Source: an uncultured Chthonomonas sp. (GTDB taxonomy: Bacteria > Armatimonadota > Chthonomonadetes > Chthonomonadales > CAJBBX01). Taken from it: a stretch of 5,858 nt of DNA. The stretch's first letter is position 1; the number at the start of each line of letters is the position of its first letter. The notes beneath the pieces were generated by a model, which was not told the origin of the DNA, ran no database searches, and was given only the letters and a program-made list of their open reading frames with translations. Location: NCBI GenBank assembly GCA_903886985.1, contig CAISOI010000922.1:1-5858 (forward strand), in the 5' to 3' direction. Both the position numbers and the translations under genes were made by a program. Of the stretch, positions 1 through 5,393 are shown one piece after another.

Positions 1-27
1 AATCAAGATTGTTCTGTCTCTTTCATA

Positions 28-96
28 ACATTTTGGACTTAGATCAACGAATTTGCAAGTACATTTTGATATTTGATCCGAAACGCATACATTTTG
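28..96. repeat. Three direct copies of ACATTTTG upstream of the wzy-like promoter
   Basis: The 8-mer ACATTTTG occurs at 28-35, 61-68 and 89-96, all in the same orientation. The last copy ends 8 bases before the -35 hexamer at 105-110. The start-to-start spacings are 33 and 28 bases. The sequence is AT-rich, so chance recurrence is possible, but three identical copies just upstream of a promoter could be sites for a regulator. No known regulator consensus is recognised. Confidence 0.35.
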
Positions 97-104
97 CTCC
101 CCAC

Positions 105-134
105 TTGCGGTTTAGAGCGAAAGTCTACTATAAT
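105..134 (+). promoter_or_regulatory. Sigma70-type promoter for the wzy-like gene
   Basis: TTGCGG (105-110) and a perfect TATAAT (129-134) are separated by 18 bases. Transcription would begin near 141, giving a leader of about 53 nt before the ATG at 194. There is no obvious Shine-Dalgarno sequence just before that ATG; the preceding bases read AACTTAACTTCCT. The rest of 1-193 holds no gene that I can support. Confidence 0.65.
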
Positions 135-193
135 AGCTGTGTCTTGTGATCCTCACTTTGTAATTGTTGACTATTACTAAAACTTAACTTCCT

Positions 194-1591
194 ATGACCA
201 TAAACCTTCGCAACTTTTCTCCTCGCTGGCTTATCTTCTGGGGCTTCGCGACTTGGGCTTTCTTACGCACATCCATTTTCTTTATCGATTTTAACGTAAC
301 TTTTACGGTTGAGGCGATGGGATTGATGGCGGCATATATTGGTGCGTTTGTCATTGGCACTTTTCTAGTAACCTCTCGTGCGTATGACGACCAAACCCTA
401 GGAAGGGATGTAGGAAACGAAGACGAAGCATTTGCCTCCACAGAGGGTGAACGCGGAGCGAGGTTAACAAACGGGTATCGCAAGGCAGCTGTCGTGCTTT
501 TTACAATTACTTTTATCTTCCTAGTTCTGAGAATGTATGACCTTTTCTTTGTCCGAGGATTCCTCTCTGCAGAGAGCATTCAGGCGTTCCGAAACTCAGA
601 AAACAACTTTACCGGGGCGGACCGATCCTCATCAGGTATTAGTTTCATAACCGGAATTGGATACCCAATTGCAATTCCTGCGTTCATCTTTACTATTGCT
701 TTTCGGAGATATCTCACAAAACGGATGCAGTGGACAGGTTACGGTCTGTTCGCCTTTTACGGTATCTATGTCAACCTTTCGGGAAATCGATATATCCTCC
801 TCGGACCGATGTTTGAAGCAGTAGTGTGTCTTGCGATCGCAAATGGCCGGCTCCTCATAACGAAGAAGAGTATGGTCATAGTAGGGATAGTTGCTTCTAT
901 CATTTTTGGCTTTCTTACCCTTGGTACAATGCAGCGCGACCTACTTTTTGGCGCCACCACACGAGAAGAGGCAGTGGCTGTTTCACCAGAAAGAAAGCTG
1001 TACGTCCCGAGCCCAGGATTTGTGCTATGGTTTCACGAACAGCCTGAGATTGTACAGAACCTTTTGTGGAGCTATGTTGACATCGCTTGGTACAACACCC
1101 ACGGCATGTTTGAGTGGCAGAAAACTTATGACTACGCGAACCCCGAAGAACTTGCATGGGGAACATGTCAATATGCAACAGCGACGTACTTCTTCCGTAT
1201 TCTCGGAATAACCATTAAAGACGAGGACAAGTGGCGTAGAAACGTCCCGACATACGGTTTCTACAGCACATTTTTTGGACCAGCATATCTCGATTTCGGC
1301 GTGGCGTGGGGCTTAATCTATCTACTTGCTTTGGGCGTGATTGCACAGCATATGTGGGTTCTAACCCTTCGCGGAAAACTCATAGGTACCTTGCTCTATC
1401 CGTATGTCGCTTCCGTTGTATACAACATGGCTGATAACAATTTGATCCAGGCGGGATTGGGCATTCCTATCATGGCGGTTACAGTTATGGCGGCCATCAT
1501 TATCCGGTTAAATGCAAAACGGGAGAATCTTAACATTTCTGGAAATTCCCCCGCTTCGATAACTTCACAACCTACGGTGCCTGCCAACTGA
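194..1591 (+). CDS. O-antigen / oligosaccharide repeat-unit polymerase-like membrane protein
   Basis: This 465-residue protein is very hydrophobic, with about ten predictable membrane spans (roughly 12-31, 39-60, 96-117, 150-171, 182-200, 203-217, 225-245, 365-388, 396-412 and 421-438). The hydrophilic loop between spans 2 and 3 (61-95) is charged. A long loop at about 246-364 is followed by 'YGFYSTFFGPAYLDFG' (354-369). That stretch resembles the '(N)VYTFFGPLYLDFG' segment known from Wzy-type oligosaccharide repeat-unit polymerases, and 'SGNRYILLGPMFE' (196-208) resembles the small-residue/Arg motif before a span in the same family. These enzymes join lipid-linked glycan repeat units on the periplasmic face of the inner membrane. 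The ATG at 194 is the first possible start, because an in-frame TAA lies at 185-187. The ribosome binding site is poor. No glycosyltransferase, flippase or chain-length regulator is in the window, so the substrate cannot be named. O-antigen ligase (WaaL-like) is the main alternative. Confidence 0.72.
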   Translation: MTINLRNFSPRWLIFWGFATWAFLRTSIFFIDFNVTFTVEAMGLMAAYIGAFVIGTFLVTSRAYDDQTLGRDVGNEDEAFASTEGERGARLTNGYRKAAVVLFTITFIFLVLRMYDLFFVRGFLSAESIQAFRNSENNFTGADRSSSGISFITGIGYPIAIPAFIFTIAFRRYLTKRMQWTGYGLFAFYGIYVNLSGNRYILLGPMFEAVVCLAIANGRLLITKKSMVIVGIVASIIFGFLTLGTMQRDLLFGATTREEAVAVSPERKLYVPSPGFVLWFHEQPEIVQNLLWSYVDIAWYNTHGMFEWQKTYDYANPEELAWGTCQYATATYFFRILGITIKDEDKWRRNVPTYGFYSTFFGPAYLDFGVAWGLIYLLALGVIAQHMWVLTLRGKLIGTLLYPYVASVVYNMADNNLIQAGLGIPIMAVTVMAAIIIRLNAKRENLNISGNSPASITSQPTVPAN

Positions 1592-1605
1592 CATACCTAT
1601 GTCAG
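1588..1605. repeat. 18-bp palindrome spanning both stop codons of the convergent wzy-like and dapA genes
   Basis: CTGACATA (1588-1595), CC, TATGTCAG (1598-1605) form a perfect 8-bp inverted repeat. The TGA of the plus-strand gene (1589-1591) and the TGA of dapA (complement of 1602-1604) lie at mirror positions inside it. In RNA it could fold on either strand into a 7-bp stem with a 4-nt loop. Neither side has a T-run, so a canonical intrinsic terminator is not supported. Confidence 0.6.
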
Positions 1606-2492
1606 ATGTGTCCGTACAGTTCTAAAGCTGATTTTACAATTGCTGTCTCGGCTGGATTTGCGTCCACCAAGGGCAAGCGAACGCTCCCAGCTTCCAATCC
1701 CAACAAATTCATTGCTGCCTTCACGGGCGCGGGGCTAGGAGTGGTTGGCTGGAACAATGCGCGGACAATCGGAAGCATCTTAAAGTGCAATTCCTGCGCA
1801 CCCTTTAGATCACCCGCAAAGAACCGCCGATGCATCTCTTTGAGATCCCGCCCCACAACATGAGCCGAAACACTTACTACCCCTACCCCACCAACCGCAA
1901 GAGTTGGTAAAACAATCCCATCTTCACCACTATAAATCAAAAATCCCTCAGGAGCTCCTGCCGCAATCTCGGAAACCTGAACTAGGTTACTGCTAGCCTC
2001 TTTCACCGCCACAACATTCTCAACATCATGTGCCAATCTCAATACGGTCTTGGCGTCTATGTTGCAACTCGTCCTTGGGGGAACGTTATACAGCATCACC
2101 GGGACGTCTACAGCTTCAGATATAATGCGGAAGTGTTGATATAGTCCCTCTTGGGATGGCTTGTTATAATACGGTGCAACGAGCAAGAGACCATCAACAC
2201 CAAGTGCTGATGCCTCTTTGGATAACTCCAAGGAAGAAGCTGTATCATTAGACCCGGTTCCCGCGATCACACTTCCACGGTTTCCCACGATACTCTTTAC
2301 TAACCGGAACAGGTGAATTTTTTCTTCGTGAGTTAGGGTTGGAGACTCGCCTGTGGTACCTGCGACAACAACTCCGTCCGAACCATTTGCCAAAAGATAT
2401 TCAACTACTCTCTCCACGCCTTTATCATCTACTCTTCCCTGAGAGTCGAAAGGAGTGACCATGGCAGTAATAACTTGTCCCCAGTTAGGCAT
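1602..2492 (-). CDS. dapA: 4-hydroxy-tetrahydrodipicolinate synthase (DapA)
   Basis: DapA condenses pyruvate with aspartate semialdehyde, the first committed step towards diaminopimelate and lysine, in the cytoplasm. From the ATG at 2492 the protein has 296 residues, the usual family length. The class I aldolase (beta/alpha)8 barrel signatures are all present: 'GTTGES' at 45-50 (pyruvate carboxylate site), 'PYYN' at 107-110, 'YNVPPRT' at 135-141 with catalytic Tyr135 and substrate-binding Arg140, and the Schiff-base Lys164 in 'VVAVKEAS'. A glycine-rich 'GGVGVVSV' follows at 201-208. An upstream in-frame TTG (2531) would add 13 residues, but homologues begin at 'MPNWGQVITAMVTPF', so I prefer 2492; a weak GGAA lies 7 bases before it. 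The gene stands alone, with no dapB or lysine-operon neighbour, and converges on the wzy-like gene. N-acetylneuraminate lyase and other family members are less likely given the intact DapA-type YNVPxRT motif. Confidence 0.95.
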   Translation of the reverse strand: MPNWGQVITAMVTPFDSQGRVDDKGVERVVEYLLANGSDGVVVAGTTGESPTLTHEEKIHLFRLVKSIVGNRGSVIAGTGSNDTASSLELSKEASALGVDGLLLVAPYYNKPSQEGLYQHFRIISEAVDVPVMLYNVPPRTSCNIDAKTVLRLAHDVENVVAVKEASSNLVQVSEIAAGAPEGFLIYSGEDGIVLPTLAVGGVGVVSVSAHVVGRDLKEMHRRFFAGDLKGAQELHFKMLPIVRALFQPTTPSPAPVKAAMNLLGLEAGSVRLPLVDANPAETAIVKSALELYGHI

Positions 2493-2542
2493 TAGTGTGT
2501 TCCGTTCCGTTAGAAATGTAGTTTTTACCAAGCGTGCAACAA

Positions 2543-2669
2543 TGTGCTTCTGAATATACTAATGATACCGCAAGCGAACGGGACATTTGTGGGTAATCAA
2601 GCATGTTAAGACAAGTTGAGCCCCTTTTCTCTTGAATGAAAGTTATCTTCACGGTATCATCTAAGCACA
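2543..2669. promoter_or_regulatory. Mirrored two-part element in the dapA-glyQ divergent region (possible shared operators)
   Basis: TGTGCTT (2543-2549) and ATGATACCG (2562-2570) are the exact reverse complements of AAGCACA (2663-2669) and CGGTATCAT (2652-2660). Read towards each gene, the region therefore carries CGGTATCAT followed by AAGCACA. The gap is 2 bases on the glyQ side and 12 on the dapA side, a difference of 10 bp, about one helical turn. On the glyQ side the TATCAT part forms the likely -10 box. This arrangement suggests that one regulator, or one promoter architecture, serves both genes. No known regulator consensus is recognised. Confidence 0.5.
2632..2660 (+). promoter_or_regulatory. 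Sigma70-type promoter for glyQ
   Basis: TTGAAT (2632-2637) and TATCAT (2655-2660) are separated by the optimal 17 bases. Transcription would start near 2667, leaving a leader of about 36 nt before the ATG at 2703. That is too short for a T-box riboswitch. The -10 box lies inside the repeated CGGTATCAT element. Confidence 0.6.
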
Positions 2670-2691
2670 AACTATTACTCAAGGTAAACCC

Positions 2692-2698
2692 AAGGCGG
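2692..2698 (+). promoter_or_regulatory. Ribosome binding site of glyQ
   Basis: AAGGCGG lies 4 bases before the ATG at 2703. The spacing is short but supports this start over the in-frame ATG at 2727, which has AGG directly against it. Confidence 0.5.
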
Positions 2699-2702
2699 CA
2701 AA

Positions 2703-3596
2703 ATGACCACTGTAACAAATCGCAGGATGACCTATCAGGACCTACTAATCACACTACAAAAGTACTGGTCTGATAAAGGTTGCTTGATTATGCAGCCCTA
2801 TGACGTTGAAGTTGGAGCCGGCACGAATGCCCCGACGACAACACTTCGAGCAATTGGTCCAGAGCCGTGGAATGTCGCATATGTTCAACCGAGCCGAAGA
2901 CCTGCTGATGGCAGATATGCACGCAACCCTATGCGCATGCAGCACTATTACCAGTATCAGGTCATTATGAAACCATCCCCGGACAATATCGTAGACCTCT
3001 ACCTTGATAGCCTTCGCGAAATCGGCATAAATCCGGACGAGCACGACATTAGATTTGTTGAGGACGACTGGGAAGCCCCCACCCTTGGCGCACAAGGCGT
3101 TGGCTGGGAAGTATGGCTTGATGGCACCGAGATCACGCAATTTACCTTTTTCCAACAGATGGGTGGAATCGAATGTAAAACAGTCTCCGCCGAAATCACC
3201 TATGGAACGGAGAGGCTTGCAACATGCCTGCAGAAAGTGGACAGCGTGTGGGAGATGGAATGGGCGCATGGAGTTACATACGGCGATACCGAAATGGAGT
3301 CAGAGTATCAACACTGTGTGTATAACTTTGAAGCCGCCGATACCACTATGCTTTTCAAACTTTTCGATATGTACGAAGCCGAAAGTAAACGCATAGTTGC
3401 GGACGGGCTAGTTTTCCCAGCATTTGATCTCGGTTTGAAATGCTCACATATCTTTAACTTGCTGGACGCAAGAGGTTCCATCTCCGTCACCGAACGTGCC
3501 GTGTTTATCAATCGCGTCCGTGCCCTATCTCGTGGAAGTTGTGTCGCCTATTTGGCGCAGCGAGAACAGGCGGGCTATCCACTTCTCAAACCTTAA
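2703..3596 (+). CDS. glyQ: Glycine--tRNA ligase alpha subunit (GlyQ)
   Basis: GlyQ is the catalytic alpha chain of the bacterial alpha2-beta2 glycyl-tRNA synthetase, a class II enzyme that activates glycine with ATP and charges tRNA-Gly in the cytoplasm. The 297 residues match the usual length. Family landmarks run in order: 'MTYQDLLITLQKYW' (9-22), 'QPYDVEVGAGT' (31-41), the motif 2 region 'YVQPSRRPADGRYARNP' (60-76) with 'YYQYQV' (82-87), 'TLGAQGVGWEVWLDG' (127-141), 'QFTFFQQMGG' (146-155), 'EITYGTERLA' (164-173) and the C-terminal 'FNLLDARGSISVTER' (251-265). Residues 1-8 may be a short extension, because the family core begins at Met9. glyS, which encodes the beta subunit and normally follows glyQ, is absent: the next gene is on the opposite strand. 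The beta subunit must be encoded elsewhere if this enzyme is functional. Confidence 0.96.
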   Translation: MTTVTNRRMTYQDLLITLQKYWSDKGCLIMQPYDVEVGAGTNAPTTTLRAIGPEPWNVAYVQPSRRPADGRYARNPMRMQHYYQYQVIMKPSPDNIVDLYLDSLREIGINPDEHDIRFVEDDWEAPTLGAQGVGWEVWLDGTEITQFTFFQQMGGIECKTVSAEITYGTERLATCLQKVDSVWEMEWAHGVTYGDTEMESEYQHCVYNFEAADTTMLFKLFDMYEAESKRIVADGLVFPAFDLGLKCSHIFNLLDARGSISVTERAVFINRVRALSRGSCVAYLAQREQAGYPLLKP

Positions 3597-3659
3597 ACAA
3601 TGCGATAGGACCGGATTGCCCAATCGTAAAAGTAAGTACAGATATCAATACCATAAACC

Positions 3660-3698
3660 AAAATGACCGGACATCCACTTGGGAAATCCGGTCATTTT
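3660..3698. terminator. Bidirectional intrinsic terminator between glyQ and gltA
   Basis: AAAATGACCGGA (3660-3671) and TCCGGTCATTTT (3687-3698) form a perfect 12-bp inverted repeat around a 15-nt loop. A GC-rich core is flanked by A and T runs, so the transcript ends in U-rich sequence on both strands. It lies 63 bases after the glyQ stop and 17 bases beyond the gltA stop, so it can end both convergent transcripts. Confidence 0.85.
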
Positions 3699-3715
3699 CA
3701 ACTGTTCCAGCTAAC

Positions 3716-4885
3716 CTATCGAGCGTTCATTGGTACGAATTTCCGATCCCTTGGACCGACATACACAGACTCCGGTCGTATGATCTTTGTCTCATCCATC
3801 TGCTCCAACATATGCGCCGTCCAACCGGACGTTCTTCCAATTCCAAAAATTGGAGTAAAGATCTCTGAAGGAACACCAACAGAATGCAGGATAAGAGCAG
3901 CGTACAGCTCAACGTTCGCGTAGAGGTCTCGACCCGGTTTCAATTCAGCAAGAACCTTGACACAGGTATTTTCCACTGCCTGGGTTAGGTCAAGCAAGTG
4001 TCGATCACCTGTAATACTTGCCATTTTTTCTGCAGCCACAGTTAGGATAGCAGCGCGAGGATCTCGAACTTTGTAAATTCTGTGACCGAAACCCATAATT
4101 CTGCGGCCTTGGGTCATTTCATTTCTGATGTAAGGATCTGCATTCTCAACAGTCCCAATCTCGTCTAGCATCGCTAGAACGGGTCCTGGTACACCTCCGT
4201 GTCGGGGACCTTTGAGAGCACAGATGGCTGCGGTCATAGCGGAAACCATGTCAGAATTCGTCGACATTACTACACGACCTGTGAAAGTAGAAGCATTGAG
4301 TCCATGTTCACTGACGGCGACAAGGTAAGCATTCAATCCGTCAATACGCGCTTGGGAAGGTTCTTCCCCTTCAAGCATGTAGAGGAAACCCTGTGCTAGT
4401 CCGTGCTCCGGCTTAGGTTGAATAATGGGCAGACCTTTGCCAATTCGATAGGAATGGGCGACAATTGCAGGCATCTGAGCTTGAAGTCGAGCGGCTCTTT
4501 TCAGGTTATCTTCTTTGGAGATGCTGTCAACGGTGCCATCTCCAATTGACAAAGTCGAGGCACCAATTCGAAGGACGTGCATTCCGGAAGTGGATTTGGC
4601 GACATCATGAAGGCATGCTAATGACTCCGCAGATAATTCACGAGCCGCACGCATCTCATCCATGAGTTCCGCGTACTCGGACTGAGTCGGCAACTTTCCA
4701 TGCCACAAAAGGAAGGCCACTTCTTCGAAGCTAACATTGCCAGCGAGTTCGCTGATGTCATAACCTCGCAGTGTTAACTTTCCTTTTTCTCCATCAACCT
4801 CAGCAATGTTCGTGGCAGCGGCAATAACGCCTTCTAATCCACGAGCAATGTGCGGCACATCGTTGCCATCAACCTGACTGCTCAC
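3716..4885 (-). CDS. gltA: Citrate synthase (type I, GltA/CitZ family)
   Basis: This cytoplasmic enzyme condenses acetyl-CoA and oxaloacetate to citrate, the entry to the TCA cycle. From the GTG at 4885 it has 389 residues, typical of the short dimeric type I form. Motifs seen: 'RGLEGV' (15-20), 'GYDISELA' (41-48), 'FEEVAFLLWHGKLP' (53-66), 'SEHGLNAST' (192-200), 'GPRHGG' with catalytic His229, 'GFGHRIYKVRDPR' with catalytic His268 and Arg277, and 'RTSGWTAHMLEQ' (351-362) with 'IIRPESVYVGP' (Arg370). The third catalytic position, Asp in 'NVD' of well-studied enzymes, reads Glu326 here ('NVELYAA'). I chose the GTG because GGAGG sits 7 bases upstream, and homologues begin near 'ARGLEG'; the ATG at 4924 would add 13 residues. 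It has its own promoter and converges on glyQ. 2-Methylcitrate synthase is a close relative and cannot be excluded, but no prp genes are near. Confidence 0.92.
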   Translation of the reverse strand: MSSQVDGNDVPHIARGLEGVIAAATNIAEVDGEKGKLTLRGYDISELAGNVSFEEVAFLLWHGKLPTQSEYAELMDEMRAARELSAESLACLHDVAKSTSGMHVLRIGASTLSIGDGTVDSISKEDNLKRAARLQAQMPAIVAHSYRIGKGLPIIQPKPEHGLAQGFLYMLEGEEPSQARIDGLNAYLVAVSEHGLNASTFTGRVVMSTNSDMVSAMTAAICALKGPRHGGVPGPVLAMLDEIGTVENADPYIRNEMTQGRRIMGFGHRIYKVRDPRAAILTVAAEKMASITGDRHLLDLTQAVENTCVKVLAELKPGRDLYANVELYAALILHSVGVPSEIFTPIFGIGRTSGWTAHMLEQMDETKIIRPESVYVGPRDRKFVPMNAR

Positions 4886-4892
4886 GTGTTCG

Positions 4893-4897
4893 CCTCC
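4893..4897 (-). promoter_or_regulatory. Ribosome binding site that decides the gltA start
   Basis: On the minus strand GGAGG is followed by 7 bases and then GTG (4885-4883). This is near-ideal spacing. No comparable site precedes the upstream ATG at 4924. Confidence 0.8.
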
Positions 4898-4947
4898 ATC
4901 ATAAAATCTGCCTGTGCAGCCCATCTATGGACATACACAGTCTTCTC

Positions 4948-4977
4948 ATTATAGCCTTACAACTGTTTCGTTTGCAA
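4948..4977 (-). promoter_or_regulatory. Sigma70-type promoter of gltA with an overlapping inverted repeat
   Basis: On the minus strand TTGCAA (4977-4972) is followed by 18 bases and a perfect TATAAT (4953-4948). Transcription would start near 4941, giving a leader of about 56 nt. An inverted repeat, TTCGTT (4967-4972), 3 bases, AACGAA (4976-4981), overlaps the -35 box and could be an operator. Confidence 0.7.
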
Positions 4978-4992
4978 CGAACGGACCACACA

Positions 4993-5032
4993 AAATTCAA
5001 GGCAGCCACGGAAGTGGCTGCCGTTAGAATTT
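4993..5032 (-). terminator. Intrinsic terminator after the small cysteine-rich protein gene
   Basis: GGCAGCCAC (5001-5009), GGAA, GTGGCTGCC (5014-5022) form a perfect 9-bp GC-rich stem with a 4-nt loop. An outer pairing, AAATTC (4993-4998) with GAATTT (5027-5032), extends it. On the minus strand the stem is followed by TTGAATTTT. It begins 9 bases after the stop codon at 5042 and separates that gene from the gltA promoter. Confidence 0.85.
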
Positions 5033-5041
5033 GTCTAATTT

Positions 5042-5260
5042 CTAACCCTTTTGAGAGGGTAATGCAGGTGGTTTGATAGATATGGGCGCAATGATGGGTG
5101 GACCGCCTAATCCATACGCAGAAAGACCGAAAAAGTAACAAACTTTACCACAGCAAGTACATCTCGCCACCACTGGGCCCGTTGGGTGCCTCTGAGACGG
5201 AGCCTCATGTATTCCCATCATACAACGAGGGTACTGAACGAGTCTTCTTACCCCATCCAT
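5042..5260 (-). CDS. Small cysteine-rich protein, putative zinc-binding, unknown function
   Basis: I do not recognise this 72-residue protein. It has five cysteines (13, 34, 36, 37, 41) and two histidines (18, 25). The spacing C13-x4-H18-x15-C34-x2-C37-G resembles two zinc knuckles, the second ('CTCCGK') like those of zinc ribbons. After 'CYFFGLSAYGLGG' (41-53), the tail (54-68) contains two 'PP' pairs and further prolines. There is no signal peptide or membrane span, so a cytoplasmic protein is likely. Evidence that the gene is real: the ATG at 5260 has GGAAGGA upstream with good spacing, a TATAAT lies about 65 bases upstream, and a strong terminator follows the stop. An in-frame TTG at 5278 would add six residues but has no better site. 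It precedes gltA on the same strand but is separated from it by the terminator. Metal binding is inferred from cysteine spacing only. Confidence 0.7.
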   Translation of the reverse strand: MDGVRRLVQYPRCMMGIHEAPSQRHPTGPVVARCTCCGKVCYFFGLSAYGLGGPPIIAPISIKPPALPSQKG

Positions 5261-5269
5261 ACTTGCAAT

Positions 5270-5276
5270 TCCTTCC
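5270..5276 (-). promoter_or_regulatory. Ribosome binding site of the small cysteine-rich protein gene
   Basis: On the minus strand GGAAGGA (5276-5270) is followed by 9 bases and then the ATG at 5260. This supports both the reality of the gene and the choice of start. Confidence 0.6.
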
Positions 5277-5324
5277 AATTCCGCGAGTAACTATCACTGG
5301 TGACAATTGCTAAAATCCTGCGAT

Positions 5325-5353
5325 ATTATACTCGAATTGATCGGTCTAAATAA
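5325..5353 (-). promoter_or_regulatory. Probable promoter of the small cysteine-rich protein gene
   Basis: On the minus strand a perfect TATAAT (5330-5325) is preceded, 17 bases upstream, by the weak hexamer TTATTT (5353-5348). The start site would be near 5318, giving a leader of about 58 nt. The -35 match is poor, and it lies in the T-rich tail of the preceding terminator, so activation by another factor is possible. Confidence 0.5.
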
Positions 5354-5356
5354 AGT

Positions 5357-5385
5357 TTGGGCGACCAAATTATTCGGTCGCCCAA
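5357..5385 (-). terminator. Intrinsic terminator of the LolA-like gene
   Basis: TTGGGCGACC (5357-5366) and GGTCGCCCAA (5376-5385) form a perfect 10-bp stem with a 9-nt loop, 8 bases after the TAG stop at 5394-5396. On the minus strand ACTTTATTT follows. The stem is GC-rich, but the U-tract is interrupted. Confidence 0.8.
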
Positions 5386-5393
5386 GATAGACA

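Noticed and set aside
184..579. 131-residue minus-strand frame opposite the wzy-like gene
   Set aside because: It is rich in Lys/Arg/Ser with no recognisable domain, is antisense to a clear membrane-protein gene, and its stop overlaps that gene's leader.
2493..2531. N-terminal extension of DapA from an upstream TTG at 2531
   Set aside because: The 13 extra residues are not family-like, and the ATG at 2492 gives the usual DapA length and N-terminus.
2561..2600. Possible T-box riboswitch upstream of glyQ (the stretch GATACCGCAAGCGAACGGGAC looked slightly like a T-box sequence)
   Set aside because: There is no TGGNACCGCG core, no specifier stem and no terminator/antiterminator pair. The likely glyQ promoter lies downstream of this stretch, so it would not be in the transcript.
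3614..3625. Small inverted repeat GATTG-CC-CAATC just after glyQ
   Set aside because: With only 5 bp, a 2-nt gap and no U-tract, it is too weak to call; the 12-bp hairpin downstream is the credible terminator.
3539..3923. Plus-strand open frames running from the end of glyQ into gltA
   Set aside because: They overlap the glyQ 3' end, cross the bidirectional terminator and run antisense to gltA. They lack a start signal and look like shadows.
4886..4924. Citrate synthase start at the ATG at 4924
   Set aside because: A GGAGG with ideal spacing points to the GTG at 4885. The extension is Gly/Cys-rich and unlike the family.
5098..5313. Plus-strand open frame opposite the small cysteine-rich gene
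   Set aside because: It has no ribosome binding site, and its translation is not protein-like. The minus-strand frame has a promoter, a ribosome binding site and a terminator.
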